From assembly GCA_037385045.1 (NCBI GenBank), contig JARRNJ010000078.1:1-20239 (forward strand): a DNA stretch of 20,239 bases, written 5' to 3'. This document shows, in pieces, positions 7,410 to 15,295 of this stretch. A model generated the notes under the pieces. That model was not told where the DNA came from, searched no databases, and saw nothing but the letters and a program-made list of their open reading frames with translations. Origin of the DNA: JARRNJ01 sp037385045. Its GTDB lineage: Bacteria; Pseudomonadota; Gammaproteobacteria; JASBUN01. Positions within the stretch are counted from its first letter, which is position 1. Each line of letters opens with the position of its first letter. The position numbers and the translations under genes are program-made.

Positions 7410-8384
7410 ATGAGCAGCCAGCGCCCGTCGCGCCCAATCAATCTCTTGTCTCCCCGTTTTTGGCCCACCTGGATCGGGGTCGGGGTACTGTGGCTGCTGA
7501 CCCGGCTGCCCTACCGCTGGCTGCTGACCCGGCTGCCCTACCGCTGGCAGCTGGGCCTCGGGCGCGCGCTCGGCGCCACGTCCATGCACTTGTCGCCGCG
7601 CCGGCGGCAGATCGCCGAGACCAACATCCGCCTGTGTTTCCCGGAGCTGACCGAGGCGGAGCGACGGCGGCTGGTGCGGGAACACTTCGCCTCCCTGGGC
7701 ATGAGCGTGCTGGAGGTGGCCATGGGCTGGTGGGCGTCGGAGCGCCGGCTGCGGGTGCTGGGCCGGGTCGAGGGCCTGGAGCATCTGCAACAGGCCCTGG
7801 CGCGCGGAAAAGGCGTGATCCTGTTGTCGGCACATTTCACGCCCCTGGAATTGGGCGGCCGGCTGCTGTCGCTGCACACGCCGTTTCACGTCATGTACCG
7901 CCGGCACCAGAATCCGGCGGTGGAGTACGTGCAGCGGCGCAACCGCGAAGCGCACTTTGAGCGCGCCATTCCCCGCGACGATCCGCGCGGCATGCTGCGC
8001 AGCCTGAGGCAGCACAAGGCGGTCTGGTATGCGCCGGACCAGAACTACGGCCACAAGAACAGCGTGTTCGCGCCGTTTTTCGGCGTGCCCGCGGCCACCA
8101 GCACCGCCACGGCGCGTCTGGCGCGCTTGAGCGGCGCGGCGGTGGTGCCGTTCTTTCCCACACGGCTGCCCCACGGCGACGGGTACCGGCTGGTGCTGCT
8201 GCCGCCCCTGGAGGACTTTCCCAGCGACGACGTCGCCACCGACACCGCACGCATCAACCGCCTGATCGAAGACTACGTGCGCAAGGCGCCGGAGCAGTAT
8301 TTGTGGACCCACCGCCGGTTCAAGAACCGTCCGCCGGGCAGCCCGGCCCTGTATGCGCGGCGCGCCAGCCATGCCAACCGCTAG
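7410..8384 (+). CDS. lpxL: Kdo2-lipid IVA acyltransferase (LpxL/HtrB family)
   Basis: This 324-residue enzyme adds a secondary acyl chain to lipid A at the inner membrane (E. coli LpxL has 306). The ATG at 7410 gives MSSQRPSRPINLLSPRFWPT, matching the LpxL start with HPRYW-like LSPRFW followed by a hydrophobic anchor at about residues 19-30. The catalytic HX4E motif is H142-E147 in AHFTPLELGGR. Other family signatures are NIRLCFPEL, VMYRRHQNP, VWYAPDQNYG and the C-terminal PEQYLWTHRRFKNRP. The oddity is a perfect in-frame tandem duplication in the anchor: LLTRLPYRW occurs twice, at residues 29-37 and 38-46. The stop overlaps the start of waaQ. The acyl chain and position cannot be deduced; the gene could equally be named for another late acyltransferase of the family. 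Confidence 0.93.
   Translation: MSSQRPSRPINLLSPRFWPTWIGVGVLWLLTRLPYRWLLTRLPYRWQLGLGRALGATSMHLSPRRRQIAETNIRLCFPELTEAERRRLVREHFASLGMSVLEVAMGWWASERRLRVLGRVEGLEHLQQALARGKGVILLSAHFTPLELGGRLLSLHTPFHVMYRRHQNPAVEYVQRRNREAHFERAIPRDDPRGMLRSLRQHKAVWYAPDQNYGHKNSVFAPFFGVPAATSTATARLARLSGAAVVPFFPTRLPHGDGYRLVLLPPLEDFPSDDVATDTARINRLIEDYVRKAPEQYLWTHRRFKNRPPGSPALYARRASHANR
7494..7547 (+). repeat. Perfect 27-bp in-frame tandem duplication inside lpxL
   Basis: Bases 7494-7520 are repeated exactly at 7521-7547 (unit starts CTGCTGACCCGG and ends CTACCGCTGG). The identity extends three bases upstream (TGG). It adds nine residues, LLTRLPYRW, to the N-terminal anchor without breaking the frame. Zero divergence implies a recent slippage event or an assembly artefact. 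Confidence 0.95.
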
Positions 8385-9459
8385 TCCCGATTTCGCCAGC
8401 CTGCACCGGGTGCTGGTCACCAAGCTGCGCCATCATGGCGATGTACTGCTGAGTTCTCCGGTTTTCTCGGTGCTGAAGAATCAGTATCCGCACCTGCAGG
8501 TCGACGCGCTGGTGTACGGCGAGACCCGCGACATGCTGAGCCTGCACCCGGCCATCGATCAGGTCTTCACCATCGACCGCAGCTGGCGCCGCGCCGGCCT
8601 GCGCACCCAGCTGCGCGAAGAGACACGCCTGCTGCAGGCCCTGCGCCGCCAGCGCTACGACGTACTGATCCATCTCACCGAAAGCTGGCGCGGCGTAATG
8701 CTGGCGCGAACCCTCGGCGCCCGCCTGTGCGTCGCCGGGCGCTACGGACACAAGCGCGGCCGGTTGTGGACCAGCAGCTTCACCCACCTCTACCCGATCG
8801 TTCATCCCCGCCATACCGTGGAACAGAACCTCGATGCCCTGCGCCGGATGGGCATCCAGCCGGGCGACGACGAGCGGCGGTTAGTGCTGGTGCCGGGCGA
8901 AGAAGCCGAGCTCAGCGTAGACGAGCTGCTGGCCGAGCAGGAGTTGACCAGTGGAAGCTTCATCCACGTTCACCCCACCTCGCGCTGGCTGTTCAAGTGC
9001 TGGCGCGAAGACCGGGTTGCGGAATTGATCAATGCGCTGTGCGAACGGGGCGAGCAGGTGGTGCTGACGGCCGCCCCGGACCGCAAGGAGATGGCCATGG
9101 TGGATCGCATCACGGCCCGTGTGACTCACCCCATCGCCGACCTGTCGGGCCGATTGTCCCTGAAACAGGTCGCGGCGCTGAGCGCGCGGGCCAAGTGCTT
9201 CGTCGGCGTGGATACCGCGCCCATGCACATGGCAGCGGCGATGCAGACGCCGGTGGTGGCGCTGTTCGGACCGAGTAGCGAGCTGCTGTGGGGGCCCTGG
9301 CAGGTGGCCCGGCGAGTGATCACCACCGATCACAGCTGCCGGCCCTGCGGCCGGGACGGCTGCGGCGGCAGCAAGGTAAGCGAGTGCCTGACCACGATCC
9401 CGGTCGAGCGCGTGCTGGATGCAGTCGAGCAACTGTGCACGGAGGCTCAGAATCGTTGA
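8371..9459 (+). CDS. waaQ: LPS heptosyltransferase III-type glycosyltransferase, GT9 (WaaQ-like)
   Basis: This 362-residue GT9 protein transfers a heptose (or related sugar) from an ADP-activated donor to the LPS inner core in the cytoplasm. The N-terminus RVLVTKLRHHGDVLLSSPVF is nearly diagnostic of the RfaQ/WaaQ subgroup, with KLRHHGD matching KMRHHGD in E. coli. Further family features are VDALVYGET, FIHVHPTSRWLFKCW, LSGRLSLKQVAAL and the donor-binding region FVGVDTAPMHMAAAMQTPVVALFGPSS. The C-terminal HSCRPCGRDGCGG adds a cysteine cluster often seen in WaaQ homologues. I prefer ATG 8371, which overlaps the lpxL stop by 14 bp; ATG 8353 in the same frame is possible and neither has a clear ribosome-binding site. 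It is co-transcribed with lpxL. The exact linkage made is not predictable. Confidence 0.9.
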   Translation: MPTASPDFASLHRVLVTKLRHHGDVLLSSPVFSVLKNQYPHLQVDALVYGETRDMLSLHPAIDQVFTIDRSWRRAGLRTQLREETRLLQALRRQRYDVLIHLTESWRGVMLARTLGARLCVAGRYGHKRGRLWTSSFTHLYPIVHPRHTVEQNLDALRRMGIQPGDDERRLVLVPGEEAELSVDELLAEQELTSGSFIHVHPTSRWLFKCWREDRVAELINALCERGEQVVLTAAPDRKEMAMVDRITARVTHPIADLSGRLSLKQVAALSARAKCFVGVDTAPMHMAAAMQTPVVALFGPSSELLWGPWQVARRVITTDHSCRPCGRDGCGGSKVSECLTTIPVERVLDAVEQLCTEAQNR

Positions 9460-9676
9460 ATGCCCGCCGCGCCCACACGGCAAGATGGCGTGTGGTAACA
9501 TTAGCGCGCCTACACAAGGACTTTTTCCCAGCGAAGTGAGGAACGAACCGGTTCGTCGGTGATCTGCCGACCGCGCTCGACGGACATCCGGAGACCAGTC
9601 GCACAGGGCGCGCAGTGGCATTTCGTATCCGGACCCCAATCCGGGGCGCCACCGCCCAAAACCCACGACCCTGACT

Positions 9677-11422
9677 ATGACCAGTAAAGCGCTTTATCTC
9701 CGACTACTGACGTACGTGCGCCCATACTGGATGCTGTTCGTACTGTCGATGATTGCGACCGTGTTGCTGGCGGCAACCGAACCCGCGATCCCGGCCCTGC
9801 TCAAGCCTTTGCTTGACGGGAGCTTCGTGGAGAAAGATCCGACCACGATCCGCTTGATGCCCGCTCTCTTGATTCTGCTGTTCATCGTGCGCGGCCTGGC
9901 GAGTTACGTAGGCACAGTGTCGCTGACCTGGGTATCCACCAAAGTCGTGATGAATCTGCGGCAACTCATGTTCACGAAGATCCTCACGCTTCCCAACAGC
10001 TACTTCGACGACCATGCGTCGGGCAACATAATTTCGAAACTCACCTATAACGTCAGCCAGGTTACTGCTGCGGCCACCAGCGTGCTGGTTGTTCTGGTGC
10101 GCGACACGCTCACGATTGTTGGCCTGCTTGGCTGGATGCTGTACCTCAATTGGAAGTTGTCGCTGATCACGGTCTTGGTCGTACCGGTTGCCGGATTTGT
10201 GATTCGCATGATCAGCCATCGCCTGCGCCGCCTGAGCCGCTCTCTGCAGGACACGGTGGGCGATATGACGCATACGCTGGAAGAGGCGATAAACGGCAAC
10301 CGGGTCATCAAGATATTCGGCGGCCAGGACTACGAACACACCCGCTTTGAAAAAGTGGCAAATTGGTTCCGCCGATATGTGATGAAGATAACAGCAACCA
10401 GCGCCGCCAGCGTTCCGGCGGTTCAACTTATCGCCGTCATAGCGCTCGCTGCAATCGTGTACATCGCTACCACCGAGACCGGGAACGATGCATTCACAGT
10501 GGGTGGATTTGTTTCGTTTTTTGGCGCAATGGGCCTCATGTTCGCGCCAATCAAGCGATTGACGAAAATTAACGAGCAGCTACAAAAAGGTCTGGCCGCG
10601 GCGGAAAGCGTCTTTGCGCTTCTCGACGAGGACAGCGAACGTGATACCGGAACACAGACTCTGCACCGTGCCCGGGGCGGACTGACGTTCGATGACGTGT
10701 CGTTCAGATATCCCAGCGCCGAGCGCGACGCATTGCAAGGCATCAATCTCGACATACAACCCGGGGAGACGGTGGCACTGGTGGGCGCATCGGGCAGCGG
10801 TAAAACGACCATCGCCAACCTGGTGCCGCGCTTCTACCAGCCCACCGGCGGCCGGATTCTTCTCGACGGCATCGATACCCAGGCCCTTCGCCTCCACGAC
10901 CTGCGCCATAATCTGTCATTGGTTACACAGGACGTCGTACTGTTCAACGCAACGGTTGCGGAGAACATCGCGTACGGAACAATGGCCGACGCATCGCCCG
11001 AACAGGTTGCGGAGGCAGCCAGAGCTGCGCATGCCCTCGAGTTCATCGCCGCCATGCCGGAGGGCATGAATACACTCGTCGGAGAGAACGGGGCGCGCCT
11101 GTCCGGCGGGCAGCGGCAACGGCTCGCCATCGCCCGGGCCCTGCTCAAGGATGCGCCAATTTTGATTCTTGATGAGGCCACATCGGCGCTGGACGCCCAA
11201 TCCGAGCAGCATGTGCAGTCGGCGCTCGAGACCCTGATGAAAAATCGCACCACCATCGTCATTGCCCACCGGCTGTCGACCATCCGCAACGCCGACCGCA
11301 TCGTGGTGCTGGACAAGGGGCGGGTCGTTGAGACCGGCAGCCATAATGAGCTGCTGGGCGCTGGCGGACGCTACGCCCAGCTCTACGAGACGCAGTACGC
11401 GGCGGAGGCACTGAGCAACTGA
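9677..11422 (+). CDS. msbA: Lipid A ABC exporter, fused permease/ATPase
   Basis: This 581-residue half-transporter (E. coli MsbA has 582) flips lipid A-core from the inner to the outer leaflet of the inner membrane as a homodimer. Residues 1 to about 320 form the six-helix domain, with clear hydrophobic segments near 18-36, 62-80, 133-153, 155-176 and 247-295. The ATPase domain is complete: Walker A GASGSGKT at 370-377, Q-loop Q418 in SLVTQDV, signature LSGGQ at 475-479, Walker B ILILDE at 495-500, D-loop SALD and H531 in IAHRLS. The gene stands 217 bp after waaQ, so it may have its own promoter, although no strong one is seen. Its codons look less GC-biased than its neighbours. The stop overlaps the next start as TGATG. 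The position in an LPS locus supports msbA over a generic exporter. Confidence 0.95.
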   Translation: MTSKALYLRLLTYVRPYWMLFVLSMIATVLLAATEPAIPALLKPLLDGSFVEKDPTTIRLMPALLILLFIVRGLASYVGTVSLTWVSTKVVMNLRQLMFTKILTLPNSYFDDHASGNIISKLTYNVSQVTAAATSVLVVLVRDTLTIVGLLGWMLYLNWKLSLITVLVVPVAGFVIRMISHRLRRLSRSLQDTVGDMTHTLEEAINGNRVIKIFGGQDYEHTRFEKVANWFRRYVMKITATSAASVPAVQLIAVIALAAIVYIATTETGNDAFTVGGFVSFFGAMGLMFAPIKRLTKINEQLQKGLAAAESVFALLDEDSERDTGTQTLHRARGGLTFDDVSFRYPSAERDALQGINLDIQPGETVALVGASGSGKTTIANLVPRFYQPTGGRILLDGIDTQALRLHDLRHNLSLVTQDVVLFNATVAENIAYGTMADASPEQVAEAARAAHALEFIAAMPEGMNTLVGENGARLSGGQRQRLAIARALLKDAPILILDEATSALDAQSEQHVQSALETLMKNRTTIVIAHRLSTIRNADRIVVLDKGRVVETGSHNELLGAGGRYAQLYETQYAAEALSN

Positions 11423-12609
11423 TGGTTCCACCCGAGCGCGTCACCGCCGCGGCGCCGCCCGAGGCCGGTGCCGGCCCCCAACCTCGACGGCTTCATATCG
11501 TACACACCGAGGCGTCTGCCGGCTGGGGCGGCCAAGAAATCCGCATTCTCACTGAGGCCGAAGGCATGCAAAGCCGAGGCCACCGGGTAACGCTGTTGTG
11601 CCCGGCCCATGCCACCATTTATCCTGAGGCGCAGCGACGCGGCCTGGAGGTCGTGGCCCTGCCCATCGGCCGCAAGAAGCCTGGCGGCATCGCTGCATTG
11701 CGCCGCTGGCTGAAACGCCATCCGGTCGACGTTATCAACACCCACAGCTCCACCGACAGCTGGCTGGCGGGGCTGGCCTGCGGGCTGTTGCGCCATCCTC
11801 CCGCCATCGTCCGCACCCGCCACATATCCACTGCCGTACGTGCCAGCCGGGCCAACCGCTGGCTGTATCTGCGTTCCGCCGCGCGTGTGGTCACCACCGG
11901 CGAAAAGCTGCGCCGCGACTTAGTGCAGTCGCTCGGCGCCGACACCCGACACATCGTATCGATCCCGACGGGCATCGATCTGTGGCGTTTCAGCCCCGGT
12001 GACCGGACGGAGGCTCGCCGTACACTGCACCTGCCGGAGTCGGACGCGCTCGTTGGAATCGTCGCCACCCTGCGCAGCTGGAAGGGGCATGACGATCTTC
12101 TCGAGGCTTTCGCCACGATGAAGCGCGGCGGAGCCCGGCTCATAATCGTCGGCGACGGGCCGTGCAACGAGCCGATTCGACGCAAAATGCGTATGCTCGG
12201 TATCGACCAACAAGTGGTGATGCCGGGAAATCAGGACGACGTGACTCCATGGATCCGCGCATTCGATGTCTTCGTGCTCCCTTCCTTTGCCAATGAAGGC
12301 GTACCGCAGGCGTTGATGCAGGCCATGGCCTGTGGGGTGCCTGTGGTCAGCACCACCGTCGGCAGCATTCCGGAAATCGTCACGCCGGAACGCACCGGCC
12401 TGCTGGTGCCGCCCAAGGACCCGGAGGCGCTGGCGGCGGCACTGACGCGCGTGCTCGATGATGACGCCCTGCGCAGCCGATTGGCCGACGCCGGCTACGC
12501 TTATGCCCAGCAACACTTTGGCATCGATATCATGCTCGACCGGATGGAAGCGCTGTTTCGCGAAGCGTGCGACCGGACGGCTGGCGCAACAAGTCATTCC
12601 GACCGGTGA
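11422..12609 (+). CDS. Glycosyltransferase family 4, LPS core or O-antigen type
   Basis: This 395-residue protein starts at the ATG that shares one base with the msbA stop (TGATG), so the two are probably translationally coupled. It has the GT-B fold of GT4: an N-terminal acceptor domain with HTEASAGWGGQEIRILTEAE, a hinge at SIPTGIDLWRFSPGDR, and a nucleotide-sugar domain with LRSWKGHDDLLEAF, LIIVGDGP and GLLVPPKDPEALA. In the EX7E motif, NEGVPQALMQAM, the second glutamate is replaced by glutamine; this variant occurs in some GT4 proteins, so activity is still likely. The enzyme is probably cytoplasmic and membrane associated. The first 20 residues are low complexity (Pro/Ala), which leaves the start slightly uncertain, but it is the only one that fits the overlap. 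Sugar donor and acceptor are unknown. Confidence 0.9.
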   Translation: MVPPERVTAAAPPEAGAGPQPRRLHIVHTEASAGWGGQEIRILTEAEGMQSRGHRVTLLCPAHATIYPEAQRRGLEVVALPIGRKKPGGIAALRRWLKRHPVDVINTHSSTDSWLAGLACGLLRHPPAIVRTRHISTAVRASRANRWLYLRSAARVVTTGEKLRRDLVQSLGADTRHIVSIPTGIDLWRFSPGDRTEARRTLHLPESDALVGIVATLRSWKGHDDLLEAFATMKRGGARLIIVGDGPCNEPIRRKMRMLGIDQQVVMPGNQDDVTPWIRAFDVFVLPSFANEGVPQALMQAMACGVPVVSTTVGSIPEIVTPERTGLLVPPKDPEALAAALTRVLDDDALRSRLADAGYAYAQQHFGIDIMLDRMEALFREACDRTAGATSHSDR

Positions 12610-12623
12610 ATGGACGGGGTCCT

Positions 12624-13343
12624 ATGAGCGAAGCCGAGTTCAAGAAATACGCCAAGCGTGGCGCCTATCATTGGGAACAGATCTCCGGCAATCCCTTCAA
12701 GGCCAATGCCTTCGTCAAGGCACGCTACGAGCATTGCGCCCGGCTGCTGGAGCAGGCGATAGGCACGCTGAACGGGAAGAAGGTCCTGGACATGGGCTGT
12801 GGAGACGGTGCGCTTACCTACCTGTTGTCGCGCCGCGGCGCACAGGCGTTCGGCATCGACCCGTCGGAGATCGCCATCCAGTACGCGCGCCAGATGCACC
12901 AGCAGCGCGGCAGCAATGCGGAATTTGCCGTCCGTTCGGGCTACGAGAGCGGCTTTGACGACGGGACCTTCGACGCTGTGGTGTCCACTGAGGTCATCGA
13001 GCACGTGCAGGAACCGGTGCGCATGCTGGAGGAAATCCGGCGCATCTTGAAACCCGGCGGCTCGGCGCTGGTCAGTACTCCGATCCGGCTGACCGAGGAG
13101 CCCATGGATCCCGAGCATGTGGTCGAGTGGTTCCCGTCCGAGTTTCGGAAGCTCGTAGCCTCCGTGTTCCCGGCACATGTCTACAGCAGGTCACATCCTA
13201 CGTTATGGTCCGAACTGCAGGGCCGCGCCAAGGGACTGCGAATCCTGATGAGCCTGCTATCCACCGTGCACAACCCGTTCTTCACGGGCCGCGGCTGGAA
13301 GCTGTATGATCTCCAGTACGTACTCGCGACCAAGGCGCATTAG
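12624..13343 (+). CDS. Class I SAM-dependent methyltransferase
   Basis: This 239-residue protein carries the SAM-binding loop KVLDMGCGDGALTYLLSRRG (motif I near residues 54-62), an acidic end of strand two at GIDPSE, and the post-motif STEVIEHVQEPVRMLEEIRRILKPGG, typical of the Methyltransf_11/UbiE-like fold. A ribosome-binding site (GACGGGG) precedes ATG 12624, and the gene lies 14 bp after the GT4 stop, so it ends the plus-strand run from lpxL. A GTG/ATG-type extension to 12567 would overlap the GT4 gene and lacks support. Its stop codon overlaps that of the convergent glycosyltransferase at 13340. The likely substrate is a sugar or glycolipid of the LPS pathway, inferred only from context. 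Confidence 0.88.
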   Translation: MSEAEFKKYAKRGAYHWEQISGNPFKANAFVKARYEHCARLLEQAIGTLNGKKVLDMGCGDGALTYLLSRRGAQAFGIDPSEIAIQYARQMHQQRGSNAEFAVRSGYESGFDDGTFDAVVSTEVIEHVQEPVRMLEEIRRILKPGGSALVSTPIRLTEEPMDPEHVVEWFPSEFRKLVASVFPAHVYSRSHPTLWSELQGRAKGLRILMSLLSTVHNPFFTGRGWKLYDLQYVLATKAH

Positions 13344-14488
13344 CGCGCCTCGAGCTTCGTCCGAAGCAGTTCCTCATACAAGGCCAGCAGGCAGTCGCTC
13401 ATGCGTTCCATGGTAAGCGGTTCGACGGTAATCCGCGCGGCCTCACCCATGGATGCGGCGCGCTCGCCGTCCGACAGCTGCCCCATGGCCTGCGCCAACC
13501 CGTCCACGTCCAGGGCATCGCGCACGAAGCCGTTTCTCCCCTCCTCGATCAATTCGGCGGCACCGGACTTGGTGCTGGTGATCACCGGCAGCCCCGCGGC
13601 CATGGCCTCCAGGGCGGCGTTGGGAAACGGATCGTACAAGGTGGGCAGAACCAGGGCGTCGGCGGCGCCGTAAAAGGGGCCGACATCGCGCTGAGGCCCG
13701 ACGAAGCGTACCCATTGGTCGATACCCAAGACCCGCGCCTGGCGTTCGAACCACCGCGTCTTGCGGTCATAGCCCACCACCATCAGATGGACCCCGTCAG
13801 GTTGACGTGCCAGGGCCGACAACGCCTGCCCGACTCCCTTGCGCAGGAAACCGGACCCCACGAACAGAAACAGGGGCGCGTCGGCGGGAACAGCGTAGCG
13901 TTGACGCGTGGCCGCGCGATGCTCATCCCGCAGGCGCGGATGGAAAGCGTTGGTATCAACGCCGCTGTAAATGACATGCAGCTTTTCCGCCGGCACGTCG
14001 AAGTGGGTGGCGATTTCGTTGCGCACCATTTCGGAGTTGCAGACGATGGCCCGTATGCGCGGGTTGGTGAATACGCGCCGCTCAGCATCGAGCAGGTAAC
14101 GGTGGTAGGGGCTCACCGTCAAGGCCAGGCGCTGCGGCCACCCGACAGCGCGTCGGCGCTCCTGCAGCCAGACGCGATGCAGTCCGTCGCCGGCCCGGTG
14201 CAGATCGCAGCAGGCCACGCGGGTATGGGATTGGACCAGATCGAAGCCGCCGCGGGCCACGACATTGCAGGCGCAGCGCTCGAAACTCCGGTCCCGCCAC
14301 AACCGCCCGATATGGAACGGCGCGCACACCACGTGTTCGAACGAATCCGCGCCTTCCCATTTACGGGTAATCATGGTCACCCGCACCCCACGGGCCTGCA
14401 GCGTTTCCAGCGTTCTGGCGATGATGCGCTCGGCGCCGCCGAACGGCGTGAAGCGCTGGCGGATGATGGCCAGGTGAAGCTGCTTCAC
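13340..14488 (-). CDS. Glycosyltransferase family 4, WaaG-like
   Basis: This 382-residue GT-B protein begins with QRFTPFGGAERIIARTLETL, the FGGAER loop common to WaaG-type core glucosyltransferases, and contains TRKWEG (compare TQSWEG in E. coli WaaG). It continues with VIYSGVDTNAFHPRL, FLFVGSGFLRKGV (compare VGSDFGRKGV), LMVVGYDRK and ADALVLPTLYDPFPNAALEAMAAGLPV, in parts. The EX7E motif has D in its first position (DPFPNAALE). The start is a GTG at 14488 with a GGGG ribosome-binding site about 9 bases upstream, partly within a hairpin. The enzyme probably adds a hexose to heptose in the LPS core, at the cytoplasmic membrane face. It is the last gene of the minus-strand group and ends in overlap with the convergent methyltransferase. 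The WaaG analogy is good, but orthology is unproven. Confidence 0.88.
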   Translation of the reverse strand: MKQLHLAIIRQRFTPFGGAERIIARTLETLQARGVRVTMITRKWEGADSFEHVVCAPFHIGRLWRDRSFERCACNVVARGGFDLVQSHTRVACCDLHRAGDGLHRVWLQERRRAVGWPQRLALTVSPYHRYLLDAERRVFTNPRIRAIVCNSEMVRNEIATHFDVPAEKLHVIYSGVDTNAFHPRLRDEHRAATRQRYAVPADAPLFLFVGSGFLRKGVGQALSALARQPDGVHLMVVGYDRKTRWFERQARVLGIDQWVRFVGPQRDVGPFYGAADALVLPTLYDPFPNAALEAMAAGLPVITSTKSGAAELIEEGRNGFVRDALDVDGLAQAMGQLSDGERAASMGEAARITVEPLTMERMSDCLLALYEELLRTKLEAR

Positions 14489-14497
14489 GATCGATTA

Positions 14498-14527
14498 CCC
14501 CTGCCGCGGGCGGCCGGATGGCAGGGG
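14498..14527 (-). promoter_or_regulatory. Intercistronic hairpin that could mask the ribosome-binding site of the WaaG-like gene
   Basis: CCCCTGCC at 14498-14505 and GGCAGGGG at 14520-14527 are perfect inverse complements, 8 bp with a 14-base GC-rich loop. On the minus-strand transcript the second arm contains the GGGG that serves as Shine-Dalgarno site for the GTG start at 14488. The short gap between the FkbM stop and this start is flanked by two near-copies of the AATCGAT sequence. The regulatory role is inferred. Confidence 0.35.
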
Positions 14528-14539
14528 CCGGACCCCAGG

Positions 14540-15292
14540 TCAATCGATTGGCACATCGAAGCCGTCCGGTACGAAAAGAAAATTGTTTGCGTAATCGTCG
14601 GCACCGAGGATTTGGTGCACTTCCGGGGTGAAACCGGACACCGCCAGCAACCGCCTGCGCCAAAAGAAATAACCGCGGTAGCCCAGCCCTTCCAGGTACG
14701 AAAATACGGCCGACATGGGCCGCTCAAAATTGTGGCGCGCCTCGCATTCGAACAGCAGCACTGGAGCCTGGTCCTGGAGCGTTTGCCGCGCGCCCTGAAA
14801 CACCTCCAGCTCATGCCCCTCCACGTCACATTTGATGAAGCGCACGCCATGTTCGGCGCCGCGGCCCTTCAGATAATGATCCAGAGTCTCCACCTGGACC
14901 GGAATCTGGAGGTCACCCGGCCCGGCCTTGCCCGGCACCAACGAGGCACCCGGCGACGCTTCGCCGCCAGGAACATTCAGCACCAGCTCACCGGCGGCGG
15001 CGGACAGGCCCATGTTCTCGACGGTCACGTTGTCCCAGCCGAAATCACCCACTGTGCGGACCAGATAACCGGCCAGCTGCGGTTGCGGCTCGAAGGCGAA
15101 CACCCGTCCGCCCCGGCCGACGGCGCGGCGCATCCAGAACGTGTAGGCCCCCTTGTGGGCACCGATATCGATGGCGGTATCGCCGGGCCGTAAGGCCCGG
15201 CGCAGCCATCGAACCTCTTCCCGATCCAGTTTCAAACGGTAGCGCCAGGCTCGGTAGCGGAGCTTGAGCCGGTTCAACGACGGCGGGGACAT
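14540..15292 (-). CDS. FkbM-family SAM-dependent methyltransferase
   Basis: This 250-residue protein matches the FkbM methyltransferase family, O-methyltransferases often found in polysaccharide and LPS clusters. Motif I is DTAIDIGAHKGAYTFWMRRA, followed by GGRVFAFEPQPQLAGYL, then VETLDHYLKG and the family-typical VRFIKCDVEGHELEVFQGAR split across bases 14790-14850. The C-terminus LFVPDGFD is also usual. The ATG at 15292 lies 3 bp after the GT2 stop, so the two are in one transcript, and the WaaG-like gene follows after 51 bp. The N-terminal 25 residues are basic and amphipathic (RLKLRYRAWRYRLKLDREE) and might contact membrane. It probably methylates a core or O-chain sugar; the target is not known. 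Confidence 0.88.
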   Translation of the reverse strand: MSPPSLNRLKLRYRAWRYRLKLDREEVRWLRRALRPGDTAIDIGAHKGAYTFWMRRAVGRGGRVFAFEPQPQLAGYLVRTVGDFGWDNVTVENMGLSAAAGELVLNVPGGEASPGASLVPGKAGPGDLQIPVQVETLDHYLKGRGAEHGVRFIKCDVEGHELEVFQGARQTLQDQAPVLLFECEARHNFERPMSAVFSYLEGLGYRGYFFWRRRLLAVSGFTPEVHQILGADDYANNFLFVPDGFDVPID

Positions 15293-15295
15293 GGA

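Noticed and set aside
9473..9495. CCACACG...CGTGTGG hairpin after waaQ as an intrinsic terminator
   Set aside because: The 7-bp stem is followed by TAACATTAG, not a T-run; it could be chance in this GC-rich gap. The nearby TAACAT was also considered as a -10 box for msbA but has no -35 partner.
13715..15193. Plus-strand 492-codon frame across the WaaG-like and FkbM genes
   Set aside because: It spans two verified minus-strand genes and their gap, and has no recognisable motif.
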